Assembly: GCA_964537395.1 (NCBI GenBank)
Contig: CAZIBN010000006.1
Location: 1-64,000 of the forward strand
Direction of reading: 5' to 3'
Length of the DNA stretch: 64,000 bases
From: GWA2-66-18 sp964537395
GTDB taxonomy: Bacteria; Elusimicrobiota; Elusimicrobia; UBA1565; UBA9628
The position numbers and the translations under genes were made by a program. Shown in pieces: positions 24,200 to 32,590 of this stretch. Position 1 is the first letter of the stretch. The number at the start of each line of letters is the position of its first letter. The notes under the pieces are model-generated. The model saw nothing but the letters and a program-made list of their open reading frames with translations. It ran no database searches and was not told where the DNA came from.

Positions 24200-25642
24200 G
24201 TGAAGATCCTCGTCGCGGCCAGCGAAGCGGTCCCCTTCTGCAAGACCGGGGGGCTCGCGGACGTGGTCGGGGCCCTCACGCAGAGGCTAGGCGCTCTCGG
24301 CCACGACGTGTGCCTGTTCCTGCCCAAGTATCGCTCGATCCGCGCCGCGTCGCTCGAGGGGGGCATCGCCCATCCGCTCAAGGTTCCGCTCGCCGGCACG
24401 ACGATGGACGTGGGGCTGAGCTTCCTGCATCGCCGCGGCGTGTCCGTGTACTTCGTGGACTATCCGCCGTACTTCGACCGCGAGGGCCTGTACGGTAACG
24501 AGGGCAAGGATCACGAAGACAACGACCGCCGCTTCGCGCTGTTCTCGCGCGCGGTGCTCGAGGGCGCGAAGGCGATCGGCTTCAAGCCCGACGTGATCCA
24601 CATCCACGACTGGCAGACCGGCCTCGTCGCGGCGCATCTGAAGCGCCACTATCAAAACGATCCGCATTTCGCGGGCACCGGCTGCGTCTTCACGATCCAC
24701 AACATGGCGTATCAGGGGAATTTCCCGCGCGCCGCGCTCGAGGCGGCCGGCTTCGACGCCGAGGATTTTTCGTCCGACGGCCTCGAGTATTACGGAAAGG
24801 TCAGCTATCTCAAGGGCGGGATCGTGCACGCCGACAAGCTCACGACCGTGAGCGCCGCCTACGCGCGCGAGATACAGGAGTCCGCGGACCGCGGCTTCGG
24901 GCTCGAGGGGCTGCTGCGGCGCCGCTCGAAGGATATCACCGGCATCCTCAACGGCATCGACCTTGAGGTCTGGGACCCGTCGCGCGACGCGGCGCTGCCG
25001 CGCCGCTACACGCCCAAGGACGCCGCCGCCGGGAAGGCCGCGTGCAAGGAGGCGCTCCAGCGCGAGTGCGGGCTCGAGGTCCGCGGCGACCGCCCGCTGA
25101 TCGGCGTGGTGTCCCGGCTCGACTATCAGAAGGGGCTCGACATCGCGCTCGCGGCGCTCGAGCCGCGTCTTGATCGCTGCCAGCTCGTGTTGCTCGGCAC
25201 CGGCGATCCGGCGCTGACCGAGATGTTCGCGGCCCTCGAGCGCCGTCACGCGGGCTCGGTGCACTTCCATCGTTCGTTCGACGAGCCCTTCGCGCACCGC
25301 GTCTATGCGGCGTCCGATCTTTTCCTGATGCCGTCGCGCTTCGAGCCCTGCGGCCTCGGGCAGATGATCTCCATGCGCTACGGCGCGGTGCCCGTGGCCT
25401 CCGCGACCGGCGGCTTGCACGACACGGTGTTCGAGGAGTCGCTCGACGGGCGTCCGGCCAACGGCTTTCTCAGCAGGCCCGGCGACGGCGAGGACCTGGC
25501 CCGGTCGCTCGACCGGGCGATCGCCGCGTTCGGCGCGCCAGGGTGGAGCGCGCGCGTGAGCGCCGGCATGGCGGGTGATTTTTCCTGGGACCGCTCGGTG
25601 GAGCTGTACCTGGACGTTTTCCGCGAGGCCGTGCCCCGATGA
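24200..25642 (+). CDS. glgA: Glycogen synthase
   Basis: GT5 ADP-glucose:glycogen glucosyltransferase, 480 aa, from GTG 24200, one base after the scpB stop. The N-terminal KTGGLADVVGAL binds ADP-glucose; HIHDWQTGLVAAHLK, FTIHNMAYQG and the C-terminal SRFEPCGLGQMISMRYGAVPV block with the catalytic Glu are clear. No other glycogen genes adjoin it. Confidence 0.96.
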   Translation: MKILVAASEAVPFCKTGGLADVVGALTQRLGALGHDVCLFLPKYRSIRAASLEGGIAHPLKVPLAGTTMDVGLSFLHRRGVSVYFVDYPPYFDREGLYGNEGKDHEDNDRRFALFSRAVLEGAKAIGFKPDVIHIHDWQTGLVAAHLKRHYQNDPHFAGTGCVFTIHNMAYQGNFPRAALEAAGFDAEDFSSDGLEYYGKVSYLKGGIVHADKLTTVSAAYAREIQESADRGFGLEGLLRRRSKDITGILNGIDLEVWDPSRDAALPRRYTPKDAAAGKAACKEALQRECGLEVRGDRPLIGVVSRLDYQKGLDIALAALEPRLDRCQLVLLGTGDPALTEMFAALERRHAGSVHFHRSFDEPFAHRVYAASDLFLMPSRFEPCGLGQMISMRYGAVPVASATGGLHDTVFEESLDGRPANGFLSRPGDGEDLARSLDRAIAAFGAPGWSARVSAGMAGDFSWDRSVELYLDVFREAVPR

Positions 25643-27234
25643 GGGCGCCGGGCCCGCAGCGCGCGCTCCTCATCATGCTGGCCGCTGTCTCGGCGGCCGT
25701 GGTGTGGGGGACGCGGACGACCGGCTCGCGCGCGGTCCTGCCCGCGGTCGAGGCCGACGCCTTCGCCGCGCTGACCGGGCGCGCGGCGGCCTCCACCCCG
25801 GAGCTGTGGGAGCAGCTGAAGGCCATGGGCGTGGCGGCCGTGGTGCTGCGTGAGGAGACCGCGGCCGACCTTGCGGCGCGCGGCGAGGTCCTTCATTTTT
25901 CCCGCGCGGAGGTTGAGAAGTGGCGCGTTCTCGGCCTTGTCGCGGCGAGCGCCGGCCCGAAGCCTGATTCGCTGTGGGCCAAGGACGCGAAGGCGCTGGC
26001 GCGGCTCTCGGGCGCCCTGGCCGCGCACGGCATCGATGTTTCCACCGGGAGCGGGCGGACTCTCGAGCTTCCGCCGGGCGTCGATCTCGCGCGCGTGCCG
26101 ACGGGCTTCGATCCGGAGACCGTCGCGGTCGTCTCCGCGGCGGGCCTGATCCCGGTCGCGGCCTCGACGGGCTCCTGGGCGTCCGTCGCCGGGCACAAGC
26201 TCTGGATCCGGTCCTTGCCCGCCGCCGCGCGTCCGCCGGAATTTTTGCGCGCCGTGAACGGACGCGCGATGCGGCTGCTCCTGCTTCGCCCTTCTTCCGG
26301 CGCCGGTCTCGATGAGAACCTCGAACGGCTGCGCGCGGCGCTGAAGACCGTCAAGAGCGCGGGCCTGCCGGGCGTGCTTCCCGTGGACCCGTCAGGCGAC
26401 CGGTCCCGGCCGCGCACCGAGCGCGCGGCGCGACTCTTCCTCTTCTACGCGATCGGCCTTCTGGGCCCGCTCCTGGCCGCGAGGGCCGGGCTGGGCGCGG
26501 AGCGGACGGTCCGCGTCTGGGTCGCGGCGCGAGCCTCGATCGCGGCACCCGTGCCCGAGACCTTGGCCGGCCTCTCCGCGGTGTGGGCCGTCGCCTCGGC
26601 CGCGGGCCTGCTCGCCGCCGCGATGGTCGCGCCGGAGAGCCGTGAGGCGCTGGCGCGCGCCTGGACCGTGTGGACCCTGTCCGCGCCGATGATCGTGGGC
26701 GCGGCGGCGCTGTTCGCTTCCGAAGGCCCCGCCGTGCGCGCGCGCTGGCGCGCCCCGCTGCGCATGCGCGATCTCGCCGCCGGGCTCGTGCTGGCTCTCG
26801 CGCTGTTCGGGCTGCTGGCGCCGCGGGCGGCCTTGCGTGCGGCCGGGATATGGGAGTCGGTGGACCGGTTCTCCATGGCGGCCGACATGCTGTGGTGGTG
26901 GCCGTGGCGCTGGAGAGAGATCCTCATCGGCACGCCGAGCATGGTACTCGCCCTGATCCTCATCGGCAAGCGCGAGAAGGCGGCTGCGGACGGCTGCTCG
27001 ACCTGCGTCCCGAAGCTTCTCGGGGATCCGCGCGGCTGGCTGACCCTCGGCCTGCTGGCGCCCGCGGGAGCGGTGGCCGCGATTGGCGCGGGCGGCGCGC
27101 CGGCGGCGCTCGCCGTCGCCCACGGCGCCGCGGCCTGCGCGATCGGCGCGGCGCTCGGCCTCGCCCTGGCGGGCTTTAGGGCCCGGATGGAAGCGTGGGT
27201 CCTTGGGCCTACTCGTACAGGTCTATTGACCTAG
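25639..27234 (+). CDS. DUF5693-like polytopic membrane protein
   Basis: 531 aa. N-terminal helix (ALLIMLAAVSAAVVW), then an extracytoplasmic domain of about 270 residues (LWEQLKAMGVAAVVLREET..., reminiscent of DUF5693), then eight or so C-terminal helices. In other bacteria DUF5693 proteins often precede the pyruvyltransferase csaB and are linked to cell-wall polymers; csaB is not adjacent here. Overlaps glgA by 4 nt. Its stop TAG is within the spacer of the next promoter. Confidence 0.6.
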   Translation: MRAPGPQRALLIMLAAVSAAVVWGTRTTGSRAVLPAVEADAFAALTGRAAASTPELWEQLKAMGVAAVVLREETAADLAARGEVLHFSRAEVEKWRVLGLVAASAGPKPDSLWAKDAKALARLSGALAAHGIDVSTGSGRTLELPPGVDLARVPTGFDPETVAVVSAAGLIPVAASTGSWASVAGHKLWIRSLPAAARPPEFLRAVNGRAMRLLLLRPSSGAGLDENLERLRAALKTVKSAGLPGVLPVDPSGDRSRPRTERAARLFLFYAIGLLGPLLAARAGLGAERTVRVWVAARASIAAPVPETLAGLSAVWAVASAAGLLAAAMVAPESREALARAWTVWTLSAPMIVGAAALFASEGPAVRARWRAPLRMRDLAAGLVLALALFGLLAPRAALRAAGIWESVDRFSMAADMLWWWPWRWREILIGTPSMVLALILIGKREKAAADGCSTCVPKLLGDPRGWLTLGLLAPAGAVAAIGAGGAPAALAVAHGAAACAIGAALGLALAGFRARMEAWVLGPTRTGLLT

Positions 27235-27254
27235 AATCCGCCTCGTGCTAGAAT
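27226..27254 (+). promoter_or_regulatory. Strong leaderless-type promoter
   Basis: TTGACC (27226-27231), spacer of exactly 17 nt, TAGAAT (27249-27254), then GTG at 27261 after only 6 nt. A second TAGAAT at 27232 lies in the spacer. This is the clearest case in the window of a promoter whose transcript should begin at the start codon. Confidence 0.75.
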
Positions 27255-27260
27255 CAGGTC

Positions 27261-28436
27261 GTGAGACAACTGATCCCGGCTCTCGTCGTGACGGTCGTTG
27301 CTTTCTCGACGGCGTACGCGGCCCCCGCGAAGACCTCTCCCTTCTCTAATAAGTCGTTCGGCGACGGCAACGGCTACAAGCACCCCGACGCGGCCGTCGG
27401 CCAGTATTTCGAGACCAAGCCTGAGCGCCCCGCCGATCTTAAGCCCGAAAGCCCCCGGGTCCCCGCCAAGGTGACGCCCGAGGTCAAGCCCGCCGCGGTG
27501 ACGCCTTCCCGCCCGCGTCCCCGTCCGTTCACTCCCGCCGTTGCGAAGGCCGAGCCGTCGGCGCAGAAGACGCTGATCCCCTCCGCGCCGCCCGTCGCTC
27601 CTGTTCCCGGCGCGGACGTCGAGAACGGAGCTCTTGACTCGGCCAGCGAGGACGCGCGCCGCGACTACGAGGCGCGCCTGTTCGGCGCCGCGCCCGCTCC
27701 CCGGCGCCCGGGCCTCGACGACCCTAAGGCGTTGCCCTTGACCGATCCGGCCCAGTCCGCCTCGACGGGCGAAGGCATGCTGTTCGTCTCGCTTGAGCTG
27801 GATTCTCAGGAAGCCGGCGCTTTGCGCGACGCGGTGGCCGGGCTCGGCGCAGCCGCGGCCTTCCGCCCCGATGCCCGCTTTCAGCCCATGCCGGGCGCGG
27901 CGGGCTTGGTGCGGATCAGCGGTTGGCTTCCGGCCTCCCGTCTCGGCGACGCGATCGCGCGGCCGGGCGTCAAGCGCGTCGAGGTCGAGCGCGGCTCGCG
28001 CCCGGCGGCGGACAGCCGCATCACCGGCGATTATCTTTTGACGCTTCGCGTGACCGATACCGCCTTCACCCAGGAATCGATCGCGGCGAGCGTGAGAGAG
28101 CTGACCGCCGCAACCGGCTTCAAGCTCGATCGCGTGTACGGCGTCGAGACCCTTCCGGGTGGCGGCTCGACCGCGCTCGTGTCCGGGACGATGCCGGTGT
28201 CCCAGCTGTCGCGTGCGCTGGGGCTTCCCGGCATCATCAAGATCAGCTCCACCTTGACCTCTGCCGCGCCTTCCGCCACGCCCGCCGCTCCGGCCGCTCC
28301 GGCCAAGAAGGAAGGCTTCCTTCAGTTCGTCAGGGCGCGCGGCCTCTGGCTGGTCCTGCTCACCGCCCTCCTCGCTCTTCCCACCGTGGGCGGGGCCATC
28401 AAGAGCGGGTTGGCCGTGTTCGTCCCCTACCGCTGA
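27261..28436 (+). CDS. Secreted protein with C-terminal membrane anchor, unknown function
   Basis: 391 aa. Signal peptide (RQLIPALVVTVVAFSTAYA), a Pro/Ala/Lys-rich low-complexity stretch (about residues 50-150), two similar alpha/beta modules (MLFVSLELDSQEAGALRDAV... and YLLTLRVTDTAFTQESIAA..., about 85 residues each), and a C-terminal helix (GLWLVLLTALLALPTVGGA) near the end. The duplicated modules resemble each other (xLxVxx..A...I...V..L.A..GF..) and may be a periplasmic binding fold. No family recognised. Confidence 0.6.
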   Translation: MRQLIPALVVTVVAFSTAYAAPAKTSPFSNKSFGDGNGYKHPDAAVGQYFETKPERPADLKPESPRVPAKVTPEVKPAAVTPSRPRPRPFTPAVAKAEPSAQKTLIPSAPPVAPVPGADVENGALDSASEDARRDYEARLFGAAPAPRRPGLDDPKALPLTDPAQSASTGEGMLFVSLELDSQEAGALRDAVAGLGAAAAFRPDARFQPMPGAAGLVRISGWLPASRLGDAIARPGVKRVEVERGSRPAADSRITGDYLLTLRVTDTAFTQESIAASVRELTAATGFKLDRVYGVETLPGGGSTALVSGTMPVSQLSRALGLPGIIKISSTLTSAAPSATPAAPAAPAKKEGFLQFVRARGLWLVLLTALLALPTVGGAIKSGLAVFVPYR

Positions 28437-28460
28437 TACCTTTTGCGCCCTCGCATTTCG

Positions 28461-28466
28461 TAGAAT
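28461..28466 (+). promoter_or_regulatory. -10 box for the ftsX-like gene
   Basis: TAGAAT, 10 nt before ATG 28477. No clear -35. Confidence 0.4.
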
Positions 28467-28476
28467 CGCGAGATAT

Positions 28477-29232
28477 ATGACTGCCGAAGGCAGTGCCAAG
28501 GTAAGGTTGGCGTCGTTGTTCGCGCTCGCGGCGGCCGCCGGACTCGCGGGGGAGACTCTCCTGCTTGCCGAGCGTCACTGCACGCGCCTGGAGAGCTCCC
28601 TGCGCGACGATTTCCGCGTGGTGCTGTTCACGCGCGCGTCTCTAGGGGAAGCCCGTGTGAAGGTTTTGGAGGAAAAGCTCCGAGCGGCTCCCGAGGTCGC
28701 GGATGTGCGCTTCATATCGGCGGACGAGGCCCTGGCCGCGCTCAAGCGCGATGATCCCGAGCTCGCCGAATCGGTGGCGCTCGTGGGCGACAATCCCCTG
28801 CCTGCGGCCTTCGAGGTCAGGCCCACGCCCGAGGCGTTGACCCATCTCAGCGCGTGGGTCGACGGCGCCCAGCGCCTGGCCGACTGGTCAGACGTTCGCT
28901 ACAAGCAGGGGCAGGTCCAGGTCATCCTGCGCCTGCGTTTTTACACTTATTTTCTGCGCATGACGCTGAGCACGCTCCTGTGCCTTTTCACCGGCCTCGC
29001 GCTGGGCGCCCTGAGCTCGTCCGTGCGCGCCGGCGGCGCCGGGCGCCGCGAGCCGGTCCTGTGGGCGACGGCCGGAGGCGCCGCGGGGGCCTTGCTCGCG
29101 ATCGCGATCTGCTTGCCTCTGCGCCGCGAGGAACTGCTCTGGGCGTGGCCGCAGCCCTTCGCGCAGCTCGCCTTGCTCGCGGCGTGCGCGACACTTGGAT
29201 GGGCCTTGTCGCCATGGCGCGCCGAGTCCTGA
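28477..29232 (+). CDS. ftsX: FtsX-like cell-division membrane protein
   Basis: 251 aa. The N-terminal helix is followed by an extracytoplasmic domain with VVLFTRASLGEARVKVLEEKL, EVADVRFISADEALAALK and NPLPAAFEVRP, the typical FtsX large-loop signature, then three C-terminal helices. FtsX normally pairs with the ATPase FtsE to activate EnvC; no ftsE precedes it here, so the ATPase must be encoded elsewhere. The envC-like gene overlaps its 3' end. Confidence 0.82.
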   Translation: MTAEGSAKVRLASLFALAAAAGLAGETLLLAERHCTRLESSLRDDFRVVLFTRASLGEARVKVLEEKLRAAPEVADVRFISADEALAALKRDDPELAESVALVGDNPLPAAFEVRPTPEALTHLSAWVDGAQRLADWSDVRYKQGQVQVILRLRFYTYFLRMTLSTLLCLFTGLALGALSSSVRAGGAGRREPVLWATAGGAAGALLAIAICLPLRREELLWAWPQPFAQLALLAACATLGWALSPWRAES

Positions 29233-30317
29233 TCCTCGCCGGCCTGCTCGCGCTGAGCGCGGCTCCGGCCGCCGCCCAGCTGAAGGCCAAGCGCAAGGAG
29301 CTTTCGCGCATTCAGGTCGAGCTCAAGCAGACCTTGCGGGAGCTCTCGGAGCTGCGCGACGAAGAAAAGGAGCTCGGCGCCGACGTCAAAGGCCTCGAGA
29401 GCCGCGACGCGCAGTCGCGCAAGCGCGTCGAAGGGCTCCAGTCCGACATCCGTCGCGCTGAGGCCCGGCGCGCGGGCCTCAAATCCCGCCTTGACGCAGC
29501 CAAGAGCGTGGCCGGATTCTGGTCGGCGGCGCTCGCCTCCGAAGCCGGCCGCCACGTCGCCGTCTCGGCCGTGCGCTCGGAGTCCTACGGCACGCGTGAG
29601 CTTTGGGCTGAGGCATTCCGGCGCGGCGCGATCGTCGAAAAGGCGGATCATCTGCGCAGCCTTCAGGGCTTCCGTCTCAAAACGGAGGTAGACGCGGCGG
29701 AAAGCGGCCGCCGCTCGCGTGATCTCGATGAAAGCCGCCGGCGCATCCAGAGCGAGCGCGAGCGGGGCCTGCGAGAGCAGGAGGAGAAGAAGGCCGCCCT
29801 CGGGCAGATCCAGGTGAAGGTCGCCGCCGCCGCGCGGCGAGCCAAGGAGCTTGAGGATACGGCGAAGGCCATGTCCTCCTTCATCGATAAGCTCGGCAAG
29901 GGGCAGTACCGCAAGCCCGGGCCGGTGGCCCGGCTGGAGCGGCCGGCGCACTCCCTGCCCTGGCCCGTCGAAGGCAAGGTCCTGCGTCCGTTCGGCCGCG
30001 AGCGCGATCAGGAGCTCGGCACCTGGACCGTGCGGCAGGGCGTCGTCTTCGCGTCGGCCTCCGGGGCCGCCGTCGGGGCGATCGCCCCGGGGAGCGTGAT
30101 CTTTTCGGGCCCGTTCCGCTCTTACGGGAAGGTCGTGATCGTCGATCACGGCGGCGGGTTCTTCAGCGTGTACGGCGAGCTCGCCGAGATCGTCAAGGAA
30201 AAGGGCGACGCCGTGCGGGCGAAGGAGAAGCTCGCGACCGCCGGCGAGCAGGTGTATCTTGAGATCCGGCGCGGCAGCGACGCGCTCGATCCGGCGGAAT
30301 GGCTGGAAAGGAAGTAA
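29214..30317 (+). CDS. EnvC-like murein hydrolase activator (degenerate M23/LytM)
   Basis: 367 aa from ATG 29214. Signal peptide (MARRVLILAGLLALSAAPAAA), long coiled coil (about residues 22-235), then a LytM/M23 domain (LPWPVEGKVLRPFGRERD...VIVDHGGGFFSVYGEL). The first zinc ligand His of active M23 peptidases is replaced in the WTVRQGVVF segment, as in EnvC, which activates amidases rather than cutting murein itself. Position after ftsX and before a C-terminal protease is the classical order. Confidence 0.85.
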   Translation: MARRVLILAGLLALSAAPAAAQLKAKRKELSRIQVELKQTLRELSELRDEEKELGADVKGLESRDAQSRKRVEGLQSDIRRAEARRAGLKSRLDAAKSVAGFWSAALASEAGRHVAVSAVRSESYGTRELWAEAFRRGAIVEKADHLRSLQGFRLKTEVDAAESGRRSRDLDESRRRIQSERERGLREQEEKKAALGQIQVKVAAAARRAKELEDTAKAMSSFIDKLGKGQYRKPGPVARLERPAHSLPWPVEGKVLRPFGRERDQELGTWTVRQGVVFASASGAAVGAIAPGSVIFSGPFRSYGKVVIVDHGGGFFSVYGELAEIVKEKGDAVRAKEKLATAGEQVYLEIRRGSDALDPAEWLERK

Positions 30318-30332
30318 TCGAGGAGAATGGAC

Positions 30333-31601
30333 ATGAAGCGCATTTTGATCGCGGCGGCCGTCATCGGCGCCCTCGCCTCCCGCCCCGCATACGCGGCCAG
30401 CGCGGACAAGACCTACGAGCAGCTCAAGCTCCTCGTGGACGTTCTCGGCTTCGTCTCGGACAACTACGTCGACGAGCCCGAGGCCCAGAAGCTGATCTAC
30501 GGCGCCGCGTCCGGCATGGTTCGCACCCTTGATCCCTATTCACAGTTCATGGAGCCGGAGATCCATCGCGAGATGAAGACCGAGACGGAAGGCCAGTTCG
30601 GCGGCGTGGGCCTGCGCCTGACGCTCAAGGACGATTGGCTGACCGTGCAGACGCCGATGCCGGGCTCCCCGGCCTATCGGCTGGGCGTCCTTCCCAATGA
30701 TCGTGTCGTCGAGATCGACGGCGCGCCGACCAAGGACATGAATATGTCCGACGCCCTGCGCACCTTGCGCGGTTCGCCCGGCACCAAGGTCAAGCTCAAG
30801 CTCGAGCGCGGGCCGGATGACGGCGCCGAGGGCAGCTGGAAGACCGTGGTCGTTGATATCACCCGAGAGCTCGTGAAGATCGAGTCCACGCTCTCGATGA
30901 AGCTCGACGGCGGGGTCGGCTACCTGCGCATCGCCGAGTTCAGCGCCAAGACCGCCGACGACGCCTCGGAGGCGCTTAAAAAGCTCAAGAAGGACGGCGC
31001 GACGAGCCTCATCCTCGACCTGCGCAATAATCCGGGCGGCCTTCTCTCCGCGGGCGTCGAGGTCGCGTCGACCTTCCTCGGCGAAGGAAAGCTCATCGTG
31101 TACACGCAGGGACGCAGGGCCGACAGCCGCCAGGATTTCACCGCGGGCGTGAAGGCTCCGTATCCGGCCCTGCCGCTCGTCGTGCTCATCAACGGCGGCT
31201 CGGCGTCGGCGTCCGAGATCGTCGCGGGCGCCATGCAGGATCACAAGCGCGCGGTCGTCGTCGGCGAGCGCAGCTTCGGCAAGGCGAGCGTGCAGTCGCT
31301 GATCCCTCTGCCCGACGGCTCGGGCCTGCGCCTGACCGTGGCGCGCTACTACACGCCAGCGGGCCGCTCGATACACCGCGATGAAAAATCAAAGACGGGG
31401 GGCATCACGCCCGACATCGTCGTGCCCGTCACCCCCGAGGCCGAGGCCAAGCTCTACGCGCAATGGGAGCTGATCTACGCCAAGGACAAGAAGCCCCACT
31501 CCGTGGTGAAGGCCGAGGAGATGGTGCGCGACGAGGCGCTCGACCGCGCCGTGGAGCTGCTCAAGGCTCGAGAGGTGCTTGGAACGCTCAAGCGGGACTG
31601 A
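30333..31601 (+). CDS. ctpA: S41 C-terminal processing peptidase
   Basis: 422 aa. The ATG at 30333 is preferred over 30327 because the AGGAG at 30321-30325 is then 7 nt away rather than 1. Signal peptide, PDZ domain (about 85-165: GVGLRLTLKDDWLTVQTP...GVLPNDRVVEIDG), then the peptidase core with the Ser/Lys dyad: NGGSASASEIVAG (Ser near 291) and RSFGKASVQ (Lys near 316). Periplasmic. Stop overlaps tsaD (TGATG). Confidence 0.94.
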   Translation: MKRILIAAAVIGALASRPAYAASADKTYEQLKLLVDVLGFVSDNYVDEPEAQKLIYGAASGMVRTLDPYSQFMEPEIHREMKTETEGQFGGVGLRLTLKDDWLTVQTPMPGSPAYRLGVLPNDRVVEIDGAPTKDMNMSDALRTLRGSPGTKVKLKLERGPDDGAEGSWKTVVVDITRELVKIESTLSMKLDGGVGYLRIAEFSAKTADDASEALKKLKKDGATSLILDLRNNPGGLLSAGVEVASTFLGEGKLIVYTQGRRADSRQDFTAGVKAPYPALPLVVLINGGSASASEIVAGAMQDHKRAVVVGERSFGKASVQSLIPLPDGSGLRLTVARYYTPAGRSIHRDEKSKTGGITPDIVVPVTPEAEAKLYAQWELIYAKDKKPHSVVKAEEMVRDEALDRAVELLKAREVLGTLKRD

Positions 31602-32590
31602 TGAGGATCCTGGGCCTGGAGACCTCCTGCGACGACACCTCGGCCGCCGTGGTCGAGAACGGGCGCCTGCGCTCGAATATCGTGTCCTCTCAGACGGCTC
31701 TGCATGCCCCCTATCGTGGCGTCGTTCCTGAGCTCGCGGCGCGCGCGCATCTCGACAACCTGATGCCCGCGGTCGCCCGCGCCCTGAAGGACGCCGGACG
31801 GGGGAAGATCGACGCGATCGCCTACACGCGAGGCCCGGGGCTCATGGGGCCTCTGCTGATCGGCAAGGTCGCGGCGCAAACGCTCGCGCGCCTGATGAAG
31901 GTCCCCGCCGTCGGCGTCAATCACCTTGAGGGCCACATCCTCGCTGCTGAGCTCGAGCATAAGCTGCGCTGGCCGGTGATGGCGCTCGTCGTTTCGGGAG
32001 GGCACACCGATCTCGTGCTGGCGAAGGCCCCCGGGAGATACCGGGTGCTCGGCCGCACGCGGGATGACGCGGCGGGCGAGGCCTATGACAAGGTCGCGCG
32101 GCTGTTCGGCCTCGGCTATCCGGGCGGACCGGAGATCGACAAGCGCGCTGCGAAGGGCAACCGCTCCGCCGTCGCTTTCCCTCGGCCGATGATGCCGGGC
32201 ACATGGGATTTCTCGTTCTCCGGCCTCAAGACCTCGGTGCTCTACCTGCTCAAGGGACGCAAACCGGCTGGCCGCGAGCTCAATGACTTGTGCGCGTCCT
32301 TCCAGGAGGCCGTCGCGGAGACGCTCGTCGACAAGACCGTAGCGGCCGCGAAAAAATTCAAAGCCAGGGGTATCGTATTGGGCGGCGGCGTCGCGGCCAA
32401 CTCGCGTCTGCGCGCCCTCATGACCGAGCGGGGCGAAGCCTGCGGCTTCGCCGTTTATCTACCCGCGCGGGTGCTGTGCACCGACAACGCCGCCATGATC
32501 GCCCATGCGGCCTGGCGGCGATTATCCGCCGGAGGCTCGGCCTGGTCCGGGCCTTGCGATCCTTCATTGCCGTTGCGCAGCTGGGCGTGA
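31601..32590 (+). CDS. tsaD: tRNA N6-threonylcarbamoyladenosine transferase TsaD
   Basis: Transfers threonylcarbamoyl to A37 of ANN-decoding tRNAs together with TsaB and TsaE. 329 aa from ATG 31601. Motifs: GLETSCDDTSAAVV, the metal-binding HLEGH, VVSGGHTDLV, GEAYDKVARLFGLGYPGGP, and LGGGVAANSRLR. Ends in a GTGA overlap with the next gene. Confidence 0.96.
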   Translation: MRILGLETSCDDTSAAVVENGRLRSNIVSSQTALHAPYRGVVPELAARAHLDNLMPAVARALKDAGRGKIDAIAYTRGPGLMGPLLIGKVAAQTLARLMKVPAVGVNHLEGHILAAELEHKLRWPVMALVVSGGHTDLVLAKAPGRYRVLGRTRDDAAGEAYDKVARLFGLGYPGGPEIDKRAAKGNRSAVAFPRPMMPGTWDFSFSGLKTSVLYLLKGRKPAGRELNDLCASFQEAVAETLVDKTVAAAKKFKARGIVLGGGVAANSRLRALMTERGEACGFAVYLPARVLCTDNAAMIAHAAWRRLSAGGSAWSGPCDPSLPLRSWA

